Shown here piece by piece: positions 25,516-36,608 of a stretch of DNA of 57,061 bases. Within the stretch, counting starts at the first letter, position 1. Each line of letters begins with the position of its first letter. The DNA comes from Pseudomonadota bacterium (GTDB lineage Bacteria > Pseudomonadota > Gammaproteobacteria > Burkholderiales > Rhodocyclaceae), in NCBI GenBank assembly GCA_026399515.1, contig JAPLQT010000019.1, forward strand, positions 1 to 57,061. Direction: 5' to 3'. Made by a program: the position numbers and the translations under genes. The notes beneath the pieces were generated by a model. It was not told the DNA's origin. It was given only the letters and a program-made list of their open reading frames with translations, and did not search any database.

Positions 25516-27081
25516 TTACTCCCACTCAATGGTAGCTGGCGGTTTGCCCGAGATGTCATAGACAACGCGGTTGATGCCACGAACCTCATTGATGATTCGA
25601 TTTGATACCTTGGCCAACAGGCTGTGCGGCAACTCGGCCCATTGCGCCGTCATAAAATCCTGGGTCTGCACGGCACGCAGGGCCACGACGTATTCGTAGG
25701 TCCTGCCGTCACCCATCACCCCAACCGACTTCACCGGCAGAAATACTGCGAAAGCCTGGGACGTCTTGTCGTACCAGTCCGCGGCGCGGAGCTCATCTAT
25801 GAAAATCGCGTCGGCACGACGCAGCAATTCCGCGTATTCCTTCTTGACCTCGCCGAGTATCCTTACGCCCAGGCCCGGGCCGGGGAAAGGATGGCGATAC
25901 ACCATCTCGTGAGGCAATCCCAAGGCCACTCCCAACTCGCGTACTTCGTCCTTGAACAGTTCCCGCAGCGGTTCCAGAAGCTTCAGATGCAAGGTATCGG
26001 GCAGACCCCCTACATTGTGATGGCTCTTGATGGTATGGGTTCTCTTGCTCTTGGCGCTGGCCGATTCGATCACGTCCGGATATATGGTGCCCTGCGCCAG
26101 CCACTTGGCCTGCGGCAGCTTGCCGGCTTCGACCTGAAACACTTCGACGAACTCCCGGCCGATAATCTTGCGTTTTTGTTCGGGCTCGTTCACTCCGTTC
26201 AGATGACCCAGGAATCTCTCAGTTGCATCGACATGGATGACTTTAACCCCCAGGTTGCGGGCAAACGTCTGCATCACCTGTTCTGCTTCGTTCAGACGCA
26301 ACAGGCCGTTGTCGACAAAAACACAGGTCAATTGACTCCCGATCGCTTGATGCAGCAGCGCCGCCACAACACTGGAATCCACTCCCCCCGACAGTCCCAG
26401 AATCACTTCATCGCTACCCACCAAGGCGCGGACCTTCGCCACCGCTTCAGTCACGTATTCGGGCATCTTCCAGTCGCCTCGGCAGCCGCAGATCTCATGC
26501 AAGAAGCGAGCGAAGATGTCCTTGCCCTTGAGCGTATGGGTCACTTCGGGGTGGAACTGAACCGCATAGAAACGTCTGATCTCGTCGGCCATGCCTGCGA
26601 TCGGGGTTGCCGGATTGGAGGCAATCAGTTTGAAGCCAGACGGGATTTCGGTGACTTTGTCGCCATGACTCATCCAAACATCAAGCAGGCCATGACCCGC
26701 GTCATTCACTCGATCCTGGATGCCCTCAAGCAGCTTCGAGTGACCCTGTGCTCGGATCTCGGCATAGCCGAACTCGCGCTTCTGGGCATTTTCCACCTTG
26801 CCACCCAACTGTTCGGCCATGGTCTGCATGCCGTAACAGATGCCCAGAACCGGAACCCCCAACTTGAACACGATGTCCGGCGCGCGTGGCGTCTCGTTTT
26901 CGTAAACAGAATTCGGTCCGCCGGAAAGGATGATCCCTTGCGGATTGAACTCCCGGATGAATTCTTCGGACACATCGTTGGGATGCAGTTCGCAATACAC
27001 CTGCTGTTCGCGCACCCGACGCGCGATGAGTTGGGAATACTGGGCGCCGAAATCGAGGATGAGAATCTTCTGATGTGCCAT
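25516..27081 (-). CDS. guaA: GMP synthase (glutamine-hydrolysing)
   Basis: A 521-residue bifunctional enzyme converting XMP to GMP. The class I glutamine amidotransferase domain (1-200) has the nucleophile in [17 protein letters not shown] and the His-Glu pair in [11 protein letters not shown]. The ATP-pyrophosphatase domain starts with the P-loop [20 protein letters not shown], and the dimerisation domain ends [10 protein letters not shown]. It is 59 bases downstream of guaB, separated by a strong hairpin. A 186-base gap without a gene follows to the RCC1 start. Confidence 0.97.
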   Translation of the reverse strand: MAHQKILILDFGAQYSQLIARRVREQQVYCELHPNDVSEEFIREFNPQGIILSGGPNSVYENETPRAPDIVFKLGVPVLGICYGMQTMAEQLGGKVENAQKREFGYAEIRAQGHSKLLEGIQDRVNDAGHGLLDVWMSHGDKVTEIPSGFKLIASNPATPIAGMADEIRRFYAVQFHPEVTHTLKGKDIFARFLHEICGCRGDWKMPEYVTEAVAKVRALVGSDEVILGLSGGVDSSVVAALLHQAIGSQLTCVFVDNGLLRLNEAEQVMQTFARNLGVKVIHVDATERFLGHLNGVNEPEQKRKIIGREFVEVFQVEAGKLPQAKWLAQGTIYPDVIESASAKSKRTHTIKSHHNVGGLPDTLHLKLLEPLRELFKDEVRELGVALGLPHEMVYRHPFPGPGLGVRILGEVKKEYAELLRRADAIFIDELRAADWYDKTSQAFAVFLPVKSVGVMGDGRTYEYVVALRAVQTQDFMTAQWAELPHSLLAKVSNRIINEVRGINRVVYDISGKPPATIEWE

Positions 27082-27102
27082 GTTCGATCTCTATAAGTCA
27101 AA

Positions 27103-27123
27103 AGGGCGGCATTTCGCCGCCCT
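27103..27123 (-). terminator. Intrinsic terminator-like hairpin between guaB and guaA
   Basis: On the transcribed strand AGGGCGGC pairs perfectly with GCCGCCCT around a five-base GAAAT loop and is followed by TTT. It lies in the 59-base gap between the guaB stop and the guaA start. It would end or attenuate guaB transcripts, so guaA expression may be lowered relative to guaB. Confidence 0.75.
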
Positions 27124-27140
27124 AGCTAAAGCTGAGGCGA

Positions 27141-29036
<1,896 letters not shown>

Positions 29037-29044
<8 letters not shown>

Positions 29045-29468
29045 ATATTTGCTGAGCTCTTTTAACGAAAGATTCCACAAAAGTCCCGGCAATATGGCTG
29101 AACACGGGTCCAAGAACTCTTTCCAGGATCTTGCTTGAGAACTCATAATGCAATCGGAACCCGACCTTGCACGCGCTATCGCCAAGCGGGATGAAACTCC
29201 AGCCGCCGTCCATATGCTTGAAAGGACCTTCCCTCAAGGTAATACGCATCCAGCGCGGGGACTCCTTGGCGTTCTCGGTCGAAAAATGCGCCTTGGCGCC
29301 GTGATAATTGATGTGGATACGTGCGATCGTCTTGATTTCCGTTCGTTCGATTAACTCAGTGCCACCACACCAAGGGAGGAATTTCGGGTAATCCTCAACG
29401 CGATCGACGAGATCAAACATCTGGGCCACGCTACGTTCGATCAAAACGGATTTTTCGACAACGGCCAT
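29037..29468 (-). CDS. ratA: RatA / Coq10-type START domain protein
   Basis: A 143-residue START-fold protein: MAVVEKSVLIERSVAQMF, VEDYPKFLPWCGGTELIER and a C-terminal helix GTFVESFVKRAQQIYG. The family includes E. coli RatA (described as inhibiting 70S assembly) and mitochondrial Coq10, a ubiquinone-binding protein, so a quinone-related role is also possible. The start is the ATG at 29468. It is divergent from smpB with a 48-base gap and overlaps rnfH by 8 bases. Confidence 0.9.
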
Positions 29469-29516
29469 CTTGGTTCGCTGCGTTAGAATGAGACATTGTA
29501 CCCGCGCAGTAACAAC

Positions 29517-29963
29517 ATGAGCATTGTCGAAAACAAGAAGGCCTTCCACGATTATTTCATCGAAGAACGTTTCGAAGCCGGTCTGGCACTCGAAGGTTGG
29601 GAAGTGAAATCGATACGCGCCGGCCGTGCCCAGATCAAGGAAGCTTATGTGATTCTGAGAAACGAGGAAGTCTATCTGATCGGCGCACACATCAGCGCAC
29701 TGTCGACCGCCTCGACCCACATCCATACCGATCCGGTCAGGACACGCAAGCTACTGCTGCATGCGGAGGAAATCAGAAAACTGATCGGCAAGGTGGAGCG
29801 CGCCGGCTATGCGTTGGTACCGTTGGACTTTCACTACTCGAAAGGCCGTATCAAACTCTCCATCGGACTGGCAAAAGGCAAGAAACAGCATGACAAACGA
29901 GAGGCCGAAAAGGACAAGGACTGGGTTCGAGAAAAGGCACGCGTGATGCGTGCCAAGAGCTAG
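29517..29963 (+). CDS. smpB: SsrA-binding protein SmpB
   Basis: A 148-residue tmRNA partner for rescue of stalled ribosomes. [61 protein letters not shown] and the basic C-terminal tail [15 protein letters not shown] are all standard. The start at 29517 (MSIVENKK) gives the usual length; an upstream start adds only seven residues. The tmRNA gene itself is not in the window. Confidence 0.96.
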   Translation: MSIVENKKAFHDYFIEERFEAGLALEGWEVKSIRAGRAQIKEAYVILRNEEVYLIGAHISALSTASTHIHTDPVRTRKLLLHAEEIRKLIGKVERAGYALVPLDFHYSKGRIKLSIGLAKGKKQHDKREAEKDKDWVREKARVMRAKS

Positions 29964-29972
29964 ACACCCGAC

Positions 29973-31151
29973 GTGACACCCGCCACCCTGCTCTGGCTGA
30001 TCACCGGCTGCATGATGCTGCAACCCTTGTCGACGGATGTCTACCTTGCCTCGCTGCCGCACCTGACAGACTATTTTTCGGCGACCCCCGCAACTGTCCA
30101 GCAGACACTGTCGATGTTCGTGATCGGCTTCGGAACGGCACAGTTGATCAGCGGGCCGCTTTCCGATCGCTATGGTCGCCGCCCTATCATGATGGGTGGC
30201 CTGGCCATTTATCTGGCCTCCAGCGTCGCCTGCGCTTTTGCGCCGACGCTCTCCTTTCTCATTGTCGCCCGGTTTGTTCAGGCCGTGGGCTGCTGCACCG
30301 CCGTGGTGGTGACACGCGCCATCATCCGCGACTCCTATGCACCCGCCGATGGCGCCCGGATGTTTGCCAAGGCCAGCAGCCTTATGTCGCTTGTGCCCAT
30401 ATTGGGTCCGGTCCTCGGCAGCTACCTGCAGGTTGCTTACGGCTGGCGCGCCACCTTTGGCGTACATATCGTATTCTGTTCGATCCTGATCTGGGCAGCA
30501 GGGTATAGTCTGGTGGAGACCAACCGCCATAAGAATCTGGAGGCCACACGGATATCCGGTTTGTTTAGGAACTATGCGCAGATTGCCTCATCACCGGCTT
30601 TTTGGGCTTACACCGTCCCTGGCGCGCTGTCCTATGCGTCGATTTTTGTTTTCATCTCGGGTGCGTCATTCGTGTTGATCCGGGTGCTGGGAGTACGGAC
30701 CGAATACTACGGTTATTGTCATGCCTTCAGCATACTCGGCTATTTAGGCGGGACCATCGTCTGCCGACGACTGTTGACCCGGATAGGACTCGCGCGAACA
30801 TTGACCGTGGGAACAACGCTGTCACTGGCAGGTGGATTGCTTTTCCTTGGACTCGTGCTGTCGGGTGCGCTCCACTGGAGTGTGGTTCTCGGCAGCATGT
30901 TCCTCACCATGAGCGCCCATGGCATCAACAATCCTTGCACCCAGACCGGCGCCGTAGCGCCTTTTCAGCAACAGGCAGGAGCGGCTGCGGGGCTCCTGGG
31001 CTTTGTCACCATGATAGCGGCCTTGCTGGCGAGTACCTGGGTCGGCGCCAGTTTCAACGGCACACTGTTGCCTCTGGCGCTCACTTCCGCCGGGGTCGCT
31101 GCTCTAATGTATGCATCGACCAGATTACTGTCAAAGTATCGGGTCAATTGA
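29973..31151 (+). CDS. MFS multidrug efflux transporter (Bcr/CflA type)
   Basis: A 392-residue inner-membrane protein with about 12 hydrophobic segments. The motif GPLSDRYGRRPIMMGGLAIY after TM2 is the MFS motif A, and STDVYLASLPHLTDYF in TM1 is typical of the Bcr/CflA drug-resistance branch, which exports compounds such as bicyclomycin or chloramphenicol by proton antiport. It begins with GTG 9 bases after the smpB stop; a later Met would lose part of TM1. Substrate unknown. Confidence 0.87.
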   Translation: MTPATLLWLITGCMMLQPLSTDVYLASLPHLTDYFSATPATVQQTLSMFVIGFGTAQLISGPLSDRYGRRPIMMGGLAIYLASSVACAFAPTLSFLIVARFVQAVGCCTAVVVTRAIIRDSYAPADGARMFAKASSLMSLVPILGPVLGSYLQVAYGWRATFGVHIVFCSILIWAAGYSLVETNRHKNLEATRISGLFRNYAQIASSPAFWAYTVPGALSYASIFVFISGASFVLIRVLGVRTEYYGYCHAFSILGYLGGTIVCRRLLTRIGLARTLTVGTTLSLAGGLLFLGLVLSGALHWSVVLGSMFLTMSAHGINNPCTQTGAVAPFQQQAGAAAGLLGFVTMIAALLASTWVGASFNGTLLPLALTSAGVAALMYASTRLLSKYRVN

Positions 31152-31186
31152 ATCACCGAGTGGCTATCGATCTCGTAATCTTCCGA

Positions 31187-31975
31187 CTAAAGTTGTTGCA
31201 ACAGGTTCTTCTGCCTGACTTCCTCGAATAGACATATGGCGGCGGCGGCGCCGACATTCAAGGATTCGCTGCCGCTTGCCATGGGGATGTAAACACGTTT
31301 CTGGGCTGCGGTTTCTAGTATTGGAGAGACGCCGCCGCCTTCGCTGCCAAATAACCAGGCCAGATTCCCACCGAGATCTTGCTGGAACAACGGCACCCCA
31401 CCGTGGGCCACCGCCGCAATCGTGGCCCCCGAAAAACTCTCTACCATGGCCGCCAGATCAACTTGTTCGCGCAGCCGCAAATCGAAATGTGCCCCTTGCG
31501 CGGCACGCAAAACCCGCGGCGACCAGACTCCGGCACACCCCGGCCCGAGGAATACATCGGCGATACCCGCCGCCGCCGCCGTGCGCAATATCGAGCCGAC
31601 ATTGCCGGGATCCTGTAAGGTGTCGAGCAGGACGCAGGAGCCGTTGATATCCGCTGATGGAACCGCCGGAATGCGGATCACCGCGCAGACGCCGGTCGGG
31701 TTCGCCAAGTCGCTCAAGTCGCGGAACAGACTATCCCGTAGCAACAGGATTTCCTCATCGGGAAATGAGGTGGACAGAGCCTGTATTTCCGGCTGTGCCG
31801 CGCCGTGTTCGCTGAGAATCAGGCGTTCTGGCCGTCCAATCTTGTCGCGATAGGCGGTCACCAGATGGATGCCGTCAAGCAGAGTGAGCCCCTGGCGGCG
31901 CTGCTCCCGGATATCCTCGGCAAGCGACTTCAATTCCTTGAAGGTCGGGTTATCGCGGGAAGTGATGTGCTTCAT
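31187..31975 (-). CDS. TrmH/SpoU family RNA methyltransferase
   Basis: A 262-residue SPOUT methyltransferase that 2'-O-methylates RNA using a knotted SAM site. The N-terminal substrate-binding domain starts MKHITSRDNPTFKELKSLA; the catalytic domain has VLLDTLQDPGNVGSILRTAA, WLFGSEGGGVSP and VYIPMASGSESLNVGAAAAI, the three SPOUT motifs. The ATG at 31975 lies 10 bases after the rnhB stop, so it ends the long outer-membrane/lipid operon. The exact target (rRNA or tRNA) is unknown. Confidence 0.9.
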   Translation of the reverse strand: MKHITSRDNPTFKELKSLAEDIREQRRQGLTLLDGIHLVTAYRDKIGRPERLILSEHGAAQPEIQALSTSFPDEEILLLRDSLFRDLSDLANPTGVCAVIRIPAVPSADINGSCVLLDTLQDPGNVGSILRTAAAAGIADVFLGPGCAGVWSPRVLRAAQGAHFDLRLREQVDLAAMVESFSGATIAAVAHGGVPLFQQDLGGNLAWLFGSEGGGVSPILETAAQKRVYIPMASGSESLNVGAAAAICLFEEVRQKNLLQQL

Positions 31976-31985
31976 GGCGCCTGCC

Positions 31986-32573
31986 CTAACCGTTCCATAT
32001 CTGGCCGCTTGCAAGCAATTGGCGCACGGGCGCGAAGCTGCGCCGATGGATGATACTGGGTCCGTGGGCGCGCAACGCCACCAGATGAGCGGCGGTCGGG
32101 TAGCCTTTATGACGGTCCAGGCCGTATTGCGGATAAATGGCATGAAGCCGCAGCAATTCGGCGTCCCGTTCAGTCTTGGCCAGGATGGATGCCGCGCCGA
32201 TGCTTGATACCGTCGCGTCGCCCTTGACGATGGCCCTGGCGTGCATGGCGACGGTCGGGCAATACAGGCCGTCGACGAGAATTTCATCAGGCACCACCTG
32301 AAGCGCTTCGACAGCCCTGCGCATCGCCAGCAGGCTGGCCTGGAGAATATTGATGGCATCGATCTCGGCGACGCTGCTGCTGGCGATGGCCCAAGCAAGA
32401 GCGCGATCTTTGATCAGTTGAGCGAGCCGGTCACGAACTTTTCCAGACAGCTTTTTTGAATCATCGAGTCCCGCTATCGGCCAGGCAGGATCCAGAATCA
32501 CCGCCGCTGCATAGACCGGCCCGGCCAGGGGACCACGACCGGCTTCATCGACGCCGGCGATCAGGCGCCGCAT
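31986..32573 (-). CDS. rnhB: Ribonuclease HII
   Basis: A 195-residue enzyme cutting the RNA strand of RNA-DNA hybrids and misincorporated ribonucleotides. The acidic catalytic motif is [35 protein letters not shown] and [19 protein letters not shown] are the other conserved blocks, and KGYPTAAHL follows. It overlaps lpxB by 13 bases, as is common in the lpx operon. Confidence 0.96.
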   Translation of the reverse strand: MRRLIAGVDEAGRGPLAGPVYAAAVILDPAWPIAGLDDSKKLSGKVRDRLAQLIKDRALAWAIASSSVAEIDAINILQASLLAMRRAVEALQVVPDEILVDGLYCPTVAMHARAIVKGDATVSSIGAASILAKTERDAELLRLHAIYPQYGLDRHKGYPTAAHLVALRAHGPSIIHRRSFAPVRQLLASGQIWNG

Positions 32574-33751
32574 GCGCCGGAATTCGCTTCATTTGATGCC
32601 GGCTGTCCGCTCAACATCGGCAGAATTGCCCGAGCCGCTTGCTCGGCGGTATTTTGACGTAGCTCGACATGCATGGCTGAGAACAAATCCTGCAGGCGGG
32701 TTCGAACCGGCTGATCTCCGACCAGGTTTCCGAGTGCTTGGGAGAGGTTTTCAGGCGTTGCATCGTCCTGCAAAAACTCCGGGACAACAAATCGTCCCGA
32801 GAGAATATTCGGTAACCCGACCCAGGGCTGGTATTTCATCCGGCGCATCAAGCGCCATGACCAGGGCGACATCTTGTAGCAAATCACCATGGGCTTCTTG
32901 AACAGGGCCGCCTCCAGCGTGGCCGTTCCACTCGCGACCAGCACTGCGTCCGAGGACGCCATGGCATCGTGAGCATGGCCGAACAATAGGGTAATCGGCA
33001 ATTCCTGGGCACCAAGCCGCCATAACTCATTCTCGAATTGCATGCGCGTCTCGCGTGATACCAGCGGCACCAGGAAACGCGCTTGCGGAAAGCGTTGGTG
33101 CAGATACTTGGCGGTTTCGATGAAGGTTTCCGCCAGATAATGCAGTTCAGACTGCCGACTGCCCGGCAACAGGGCGAACACCAAGGCATCCTGAGGCAAA
33201 TTCAGGCGCTCGCGGGTCGCTTCCTGGTTGGGCTCCAGCGGTATCACGTCCGCCAGCGGATGACCGACATAGCGAGCCTCGATTCCCTGCTTTGCATAAA
33301 TGGCAGGTTCGAAGGGAAACAGGCAAAGGATTTGATCGACGGAACGGGCGATGTTGCGGATACGTCCGCCGCGCCAGGCCCACAGTGAGGGACTGACGAA
33401 ATGCACAGTCGCAATGCCGGATGACTTGAGGCGTGTTTCCAGCCACAGATTGAAATCCGGTGCATCCACCCCGATAAACAGGTCGGGAGGATCGGCCAGC
33501 AGGCGTTTCAACAGTAGGCGCCGGATTCTGGAGATTTCCCGGTAATGCCGCAAGACTTCCACATAGCCTCGCACCGACAATTTCTCGGCTGGCCATTCAA
33601 CCGACAGGCCCGCCGCCTCCATCTTCGGTCCGCCGATGCCACAAAATCGAAGCGTGGGCACGCGCTGCTTGAGCGCTTCTATCAAGTAGCTACCGAGCAG
33701 ATCGCCGGACGCTTCCCCCGCCACCATGGCTATTTTGAGCGTCTCCGACAT
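32561..33751 (-). CDS. lpxB: Lipid-A-disaccharide synthase
   Basis: A 396-residue GT19 glycosyltransferase joining UDP-diacylglucosamine and lipid X at the inner membrane. [66 protein letters not shown] and [19 protein letters not shown] are all diagnostic. It follows lpxA by 5 bases and overlaps rnhB. A complete enzyme. Confidence 0.96.
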   Translation of the reverse strand: MSETLKIAMVAGEASGDLLGSYLIEALKQRVPTLRFCGIGGPKMEAAGLSVEWPAEKLSVRGYVEVLRHYREISRIRRLLLKRLLADPPDLFIGVDAPDFNLWLETRLKSSGIATVHFVSPSLWAWRGGRIRNIARSVDQILCLFPFEPAIYAKQGIEARYVGHPLADVIPLEPNQEATRERLNLPQDALVFALLPGSRQSELHYLAETFIETAKYLHQRFPQARFLVPLVSRETRMQFENELWRLGAQELPITLLFGHAHDAMASSDAVLVASGTATLEAALFKKPMVICYKMSPWSWRLMRRMKYQPWVGLPNILSGRFVVPEFLQDDATPENLSQALGNLVGDQPVRTRLQDLFSAMHVELRQNTAEQAARAILPMLSGQPASNEANSGACGA

Positions 33752-33756
33752 GGTAG

Positions 33757-34539
33757 CTAGCGAATGACGCCGCGCCCAGGGGCGGCAAGAAAATCGGCCA
33801 GCAGTCGGAGCTCGGAAGAGTTTTCGCTTTCCGCTGCGATGGCTGCCTGGGCTTCTTCAAGCTTCAGTCCGGACTTATACAGCGTCTTGTAGGCGCGTTT
33901 GATCGACATGATCGAAGTGGAAGAAAAACCGCGACGTTTCAAGCCTTCGCTGTTGATTCCATGTGGCTCCGCAGTGTTCCCCGCCGCCATCACATAAGGC
34001 GGCAGATCCTGCAACAGGACGCTGCCGAGGGCCGTAATACTATGGGCACCGATCCGCACAAACTGATGCACGGCAGTGAAACCTCCGAGGATCGCATGGT
34101 CGCCGACCTTCACATGACCGGCGATCTGGGCATTATTGGCAAAAATGGTGTGGTCGCCAACCTGGCAGTCGTGCGCCAGATGCACATACGCCATTATCCA
34201 GTTGTCGTTACCGAGGCGGGTGATGCCGACGTCCTGGGCAGTGCCGCAGTTGAAGGTGCAGAACTCGCGTATGGTATTGCGATCGCCGATCTCAAGCCGG
34301 GTTGGTTCTCCGGCATATTTCTTGTCCTGCGGAATCTCCCCGATGGAGCAGAACTGAAAAATCCGATTATCGCGACCGATGCGGGTATGGCCGCTGACGA
34401 CGACGTGCGGTCCGATGCTACTGCCATCACCAATTTCGACGAACTCACCGACGATCGAGTACGCGCCTATCTCGACGCCGGGACTCAGACGGGCGCCTGG
34501 ATGAACAATCGCCGTGGGATGGACTCCTGAAATGCTCAT
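33757..34539 (-). CDS. lpxA: UDP-N-acetylglucosamine acyltransferase
   Basis: A 260-residue left-handed beta-helix enzyme adding the first acyl chain of lipid A. Hexapeptide repeats start at [20 protein letters not shown]; the catalytic His is in [15 protein letters not shown] (family His125 region). The start is the ATG at 34539 (MSISGVHPT), which overlaps the fabZ stop by 4 bases; a longer reading would lie inside fabZ. Confidence 0.96.
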   Translation of the reverse strand: MSISGVHPTAIVHPGARLSPGVEIGAYSIVGEFVEIGDGSSIGPHVVVSGHTRIGRDNRIFQFCSIGEIPQDKKYAGEPTRLEIGDRNTIREFCTFNCGTAQDVGITRLGNDNWIMAYVHLAHDCQVGDHTIFANNAQIAGHVKVGDHAILGGFTAVHQFVRIGAHSITALGSVLLQDLPPYVMAAGNTAEPHGINSEGLKRRGFSSTSIMSIKRAYKTLYKSGLKLEEAQAAIAAESENSSELRLLADFLAAPGRGVIR

Positions 34540-34973
34540 TCGATGGTCCGAACCGTGCATAAAAGCTCGGCCTCCGCCGCAAGTTGTCCATCCACCAGGG
34601 CTCGCCCGGCGAATTTCCACAGACCGCGCTTATTGGCCAGGATAGACACCTCGAGCATCAACCGGTCGCCAGGCGTCACCGGCTTCTTGAAGCGCGCGCC
34701 GTCGATGCCGACGAAGTAATAAACCGATTTGTCGTCCGGTTTTCCTCCCAGGGTCTTGAACGACAGAATTGCAGCGGCCTGCGCCAATGCCTCTATGATC
34801 AGAACTCCCGGCATGACCGGATGATGAGGATAATGCCCAGGAAAGAACGGTTCGTTGATGCTCACGTTCTTGTAGGCCAGGATACGCTCTCCAGGCAGGC
34901 ATTCGAGTACGCGATCCACCAGTAGAAACGGATATCGATGCGGCAAATGTTCCAGTATCTGATGTATGTCCAT
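34536..34973 (-). CDS. fabZ: 3-hydroxyacyl-ACP dehydratase FabZ
   Basis: A 145-residue hotdog-fold dehydratase of fatty acid synthesis. [20 protein letters not shown] leads to the active site [20 protein letters not shown], with the catalytic His and Glu. I use the ATG at 34973, with AAGAG 8 bases upstream; a GTG at 34982 overlapping the lpxD stop as GTGA would add three residues and cannot be excluded. It lies between lpxD and lpxA as in most proteobacteria. Confidence 0.95.
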   Translation of the reverse strand: MDIHQILEHLPHRYPFLLVDRVLECLPGERILAYKNVSINEPFFPGHYPHHPVMPGVLIIEALAQAAAILSFKTLGGKPDDKSVYYFVGIDGARFKKPVTPGDRLMLEVSILANKRGLWKFAGRALVDGQLAAEAELLCTVRTIE

Positions 34974-34978
34974 CGCAA

Positions 34979-36076
34979 TCACTCTTTTGTCTCCGCCTCG
35001 TTTGAGATTGCCGGTTGAGTTTCTTTCGGGAGGGCCGACTGTGCTTCAAGGGCGCGTATTTTATCGGCCATTGAATCGAGATGCCGCAGGTGCGCAAAAT
35101 TTTTCAGCCAGGCTGCCTGATCCTGGAATGGTACGGCGCCGCTATAACTGCCGGCCTTGGGAATGGATTTGCTTACCAGTGTGCCGGCGAAAATATTCAC
35201 ATCGTCGGCTACGTTCAGGTGCCCAAGGATGACTGCTCCGCCACCCACGGTACAACGACAACCGAGCCTGGCACTGCCGGCGATGCCGACACAGCCTGCG
35301 AGCGCGCTGTGAGCACCGATCCGCACGTTATGGCCAACCTGGATCTGATTGTCGAGTTTTACGCCGTCCTCGATGACCGTATCGTCAAGCGCCCCACGAT
35401 CGATCGTGGTATTGGCACCGATCTCGACATCGTCGCCGATGACAACACGACCGATCTGCGGAATTTTCAGCCATGCACCGTCTTGCGCGCGTGCGAAGCC
35501 AAAGCCGTCGGCGCCGATCACGGCGCCGGAGTGTATGATCGCGCGGGCACCGATATGGCAGCCGCCATAGATGGTTACATTGGCGTGCAACAGCGCATCG
35601 TCTCCAAGCTCGACGCCCTTGCCTATCACGCAACCCGGGCCAATGCGTGAGCGTTGGCCGATTCTTGCCTCGGGGCCGATACAAACCCCCGCTCCTATAC
35701 TGGTGCTATCGGGAATTGCGGATTCGACCGTCGCAGTAGGGTGAATGCCGGGAACCGGCGAATCGACGGGATTCAACCATTGAGCGACACGGGCAAAGTA
35801 GAGATACGGCTCGTCGCTGACGATGCAGGGAACAGGACAGGCATCGGCCGAGGCGGCCGACAGGATGACGGCGCCAGCGCGGGTAGCGGCCAGTTTTCCA
35901 TGGTATTTTGGATTGGCAAGGAAGCTGATTTCGTCCGGGCCGGCACGCTCCAGAGTCGCGACTTGTCGAATCGACCCGGAAGTATCGCCGATCAGTCTGC
36001 CGCCCAGGTGGGCAACGATTTCGTCGAGTCGGACGGGAACCACGGCCGCATCAAGACGTTGACGTGGGAATGTCAA
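34979..36076 (-). CDS. lpxD: UDP-3-O-acylglucosamine N-acyltransferase
   Basis: A beta-helix acyltransferase adding the N-linked chain of lipid A. The N-terminal uridine-binding domain ([32 protein letters not shown]) precedes hexapeptide repeats; the catalytic His is in [22 protein letters not shown]-terminal helix ends [16 protein letters not shown]. The start is uncertain: TTG at 36076, 7 bases after the ompH stop, gives 365 residues, while GTG at 36043 gives an N-terminus closer to the family. Neither has a strong ribosome binding site. Confidence 0.93.
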   Translation of the reverse strand: MTFPRQRLDAAVVPVRLDEIVAHLGGRLIGDTSGSIRQVATLERAGPDEISFLANPKYHGKLAATRAGAVILSAASADACPVPCIVSDEPYLYFARVAQWLNPVDSPVPGIHPTATVESAIPDSTSIGAGVCIGPEARIGQRSRIGPGCVIGKGVELGDDALLHANVTIYGGCHIGARAIIHSGAVIGADGFGFARAQDGAWLKIPQIGRVVIGDDVEIGANTTIDRGALDDTVIEDGVKLDNQIQVGHNVRIGAHSALAGCVGIAGSARLGCRCTVGGGAVILGHLNVADDVNIFAGTLVSKSIPKAGSYSGAVPFQDQAAWLKNFAHLRHLDSMADKIRALEAQSALPKETQPAISNEAETKE

Positions 36077-36083
36077 GCGGCGC

Positions 36084-36584
36084 TTACTTGCCGTCGCCAA
36101 GCGCCTTGATGATCTTGTCGGTGACGTCGATGCGTGGACTGGCCCACGCAGCTTCCTGGAGAATAATGTCGTATTTTTCGGCTTCGGCAATGGCTTTCAT
36201 GACCTTATTCACTCGCTCGTATATCGCAGCCATTTCTTCGTTCTGGCGCAAGTTGAGATCTTCCTTGAATTCACGCTGTTTGCGCTGGAAATCACGATTG
36301 AGATCGCTGAACTCGCGTTCCTTGCCGCGCCTCTCGGATTCCGGCATGGTTACCGAATTTTTTTCCAGGGCTTCCTGCAAGGTCTGCAACTGCTTGGCCA
36401 ATTTTTGCAGGTCCAGATCGCGTTTTTCGAACTCTTTTTCGATTTTCTTCTTGGCCTTGGCCGCTTGGGGAGCGTCGTTAAGAACGCGCTGGGTGTTAAC
36501 AAAACCGATCTTTACCTCGGCATTCACCGGGAACGCAGTGAGCATGCATCCTGCAGCCAACAATGGAATGAAAATCTTGTTCAA
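36084..36584 (-). CDS. OmpH/Skp family periplasmic chaperone
   Basis: A 166-residue chaperone that holds unfolded outer-membrane proteins. A signal peptide (MNKIFIPLLAAGCMLTAF, cleaved after VNA about residue 22) leads to EVKIGFVNTQRVLNDAP, then two long charged helices (about 40-125) that form the coiled-coil arms, and a C-terminal strand. It sits between bamA and lpxD, the usual place of skp. Although there is a Cys in the signal, no proper lipobox is seen. Confidence 0.93.
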   Translation of the reverse strand: MNKIFIPLLAAGCMLTAFPVNAEVKIGFVNTQRVLNDAPQAAKAKKKIEKEFEKRDLDLQKLAKQLQTLQEALEKNSVTMPESERRGKEREFSDLNRDFQRKQREFKEDLNLRQNEEMAAIYERVNKVMKAIAEAEKYDIILQEAAWASPRIDVTDKIIKALGDGK

Positions 36585-36608
36585 GAGGAGTCTCCTGGAT
36601 GCAAAAAG

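Noticed and set aside
25624-27096. 490-codon frame on the strand opposite guaA
   Set aside because: It is the antisense shadow of a certain guaA gene, which has all its motifs intact.
29751-30530. 259-codon frame opposite smpB and the MFS gene
   Set aside because: It spans two clear genes on the other strand and shows no protein family.
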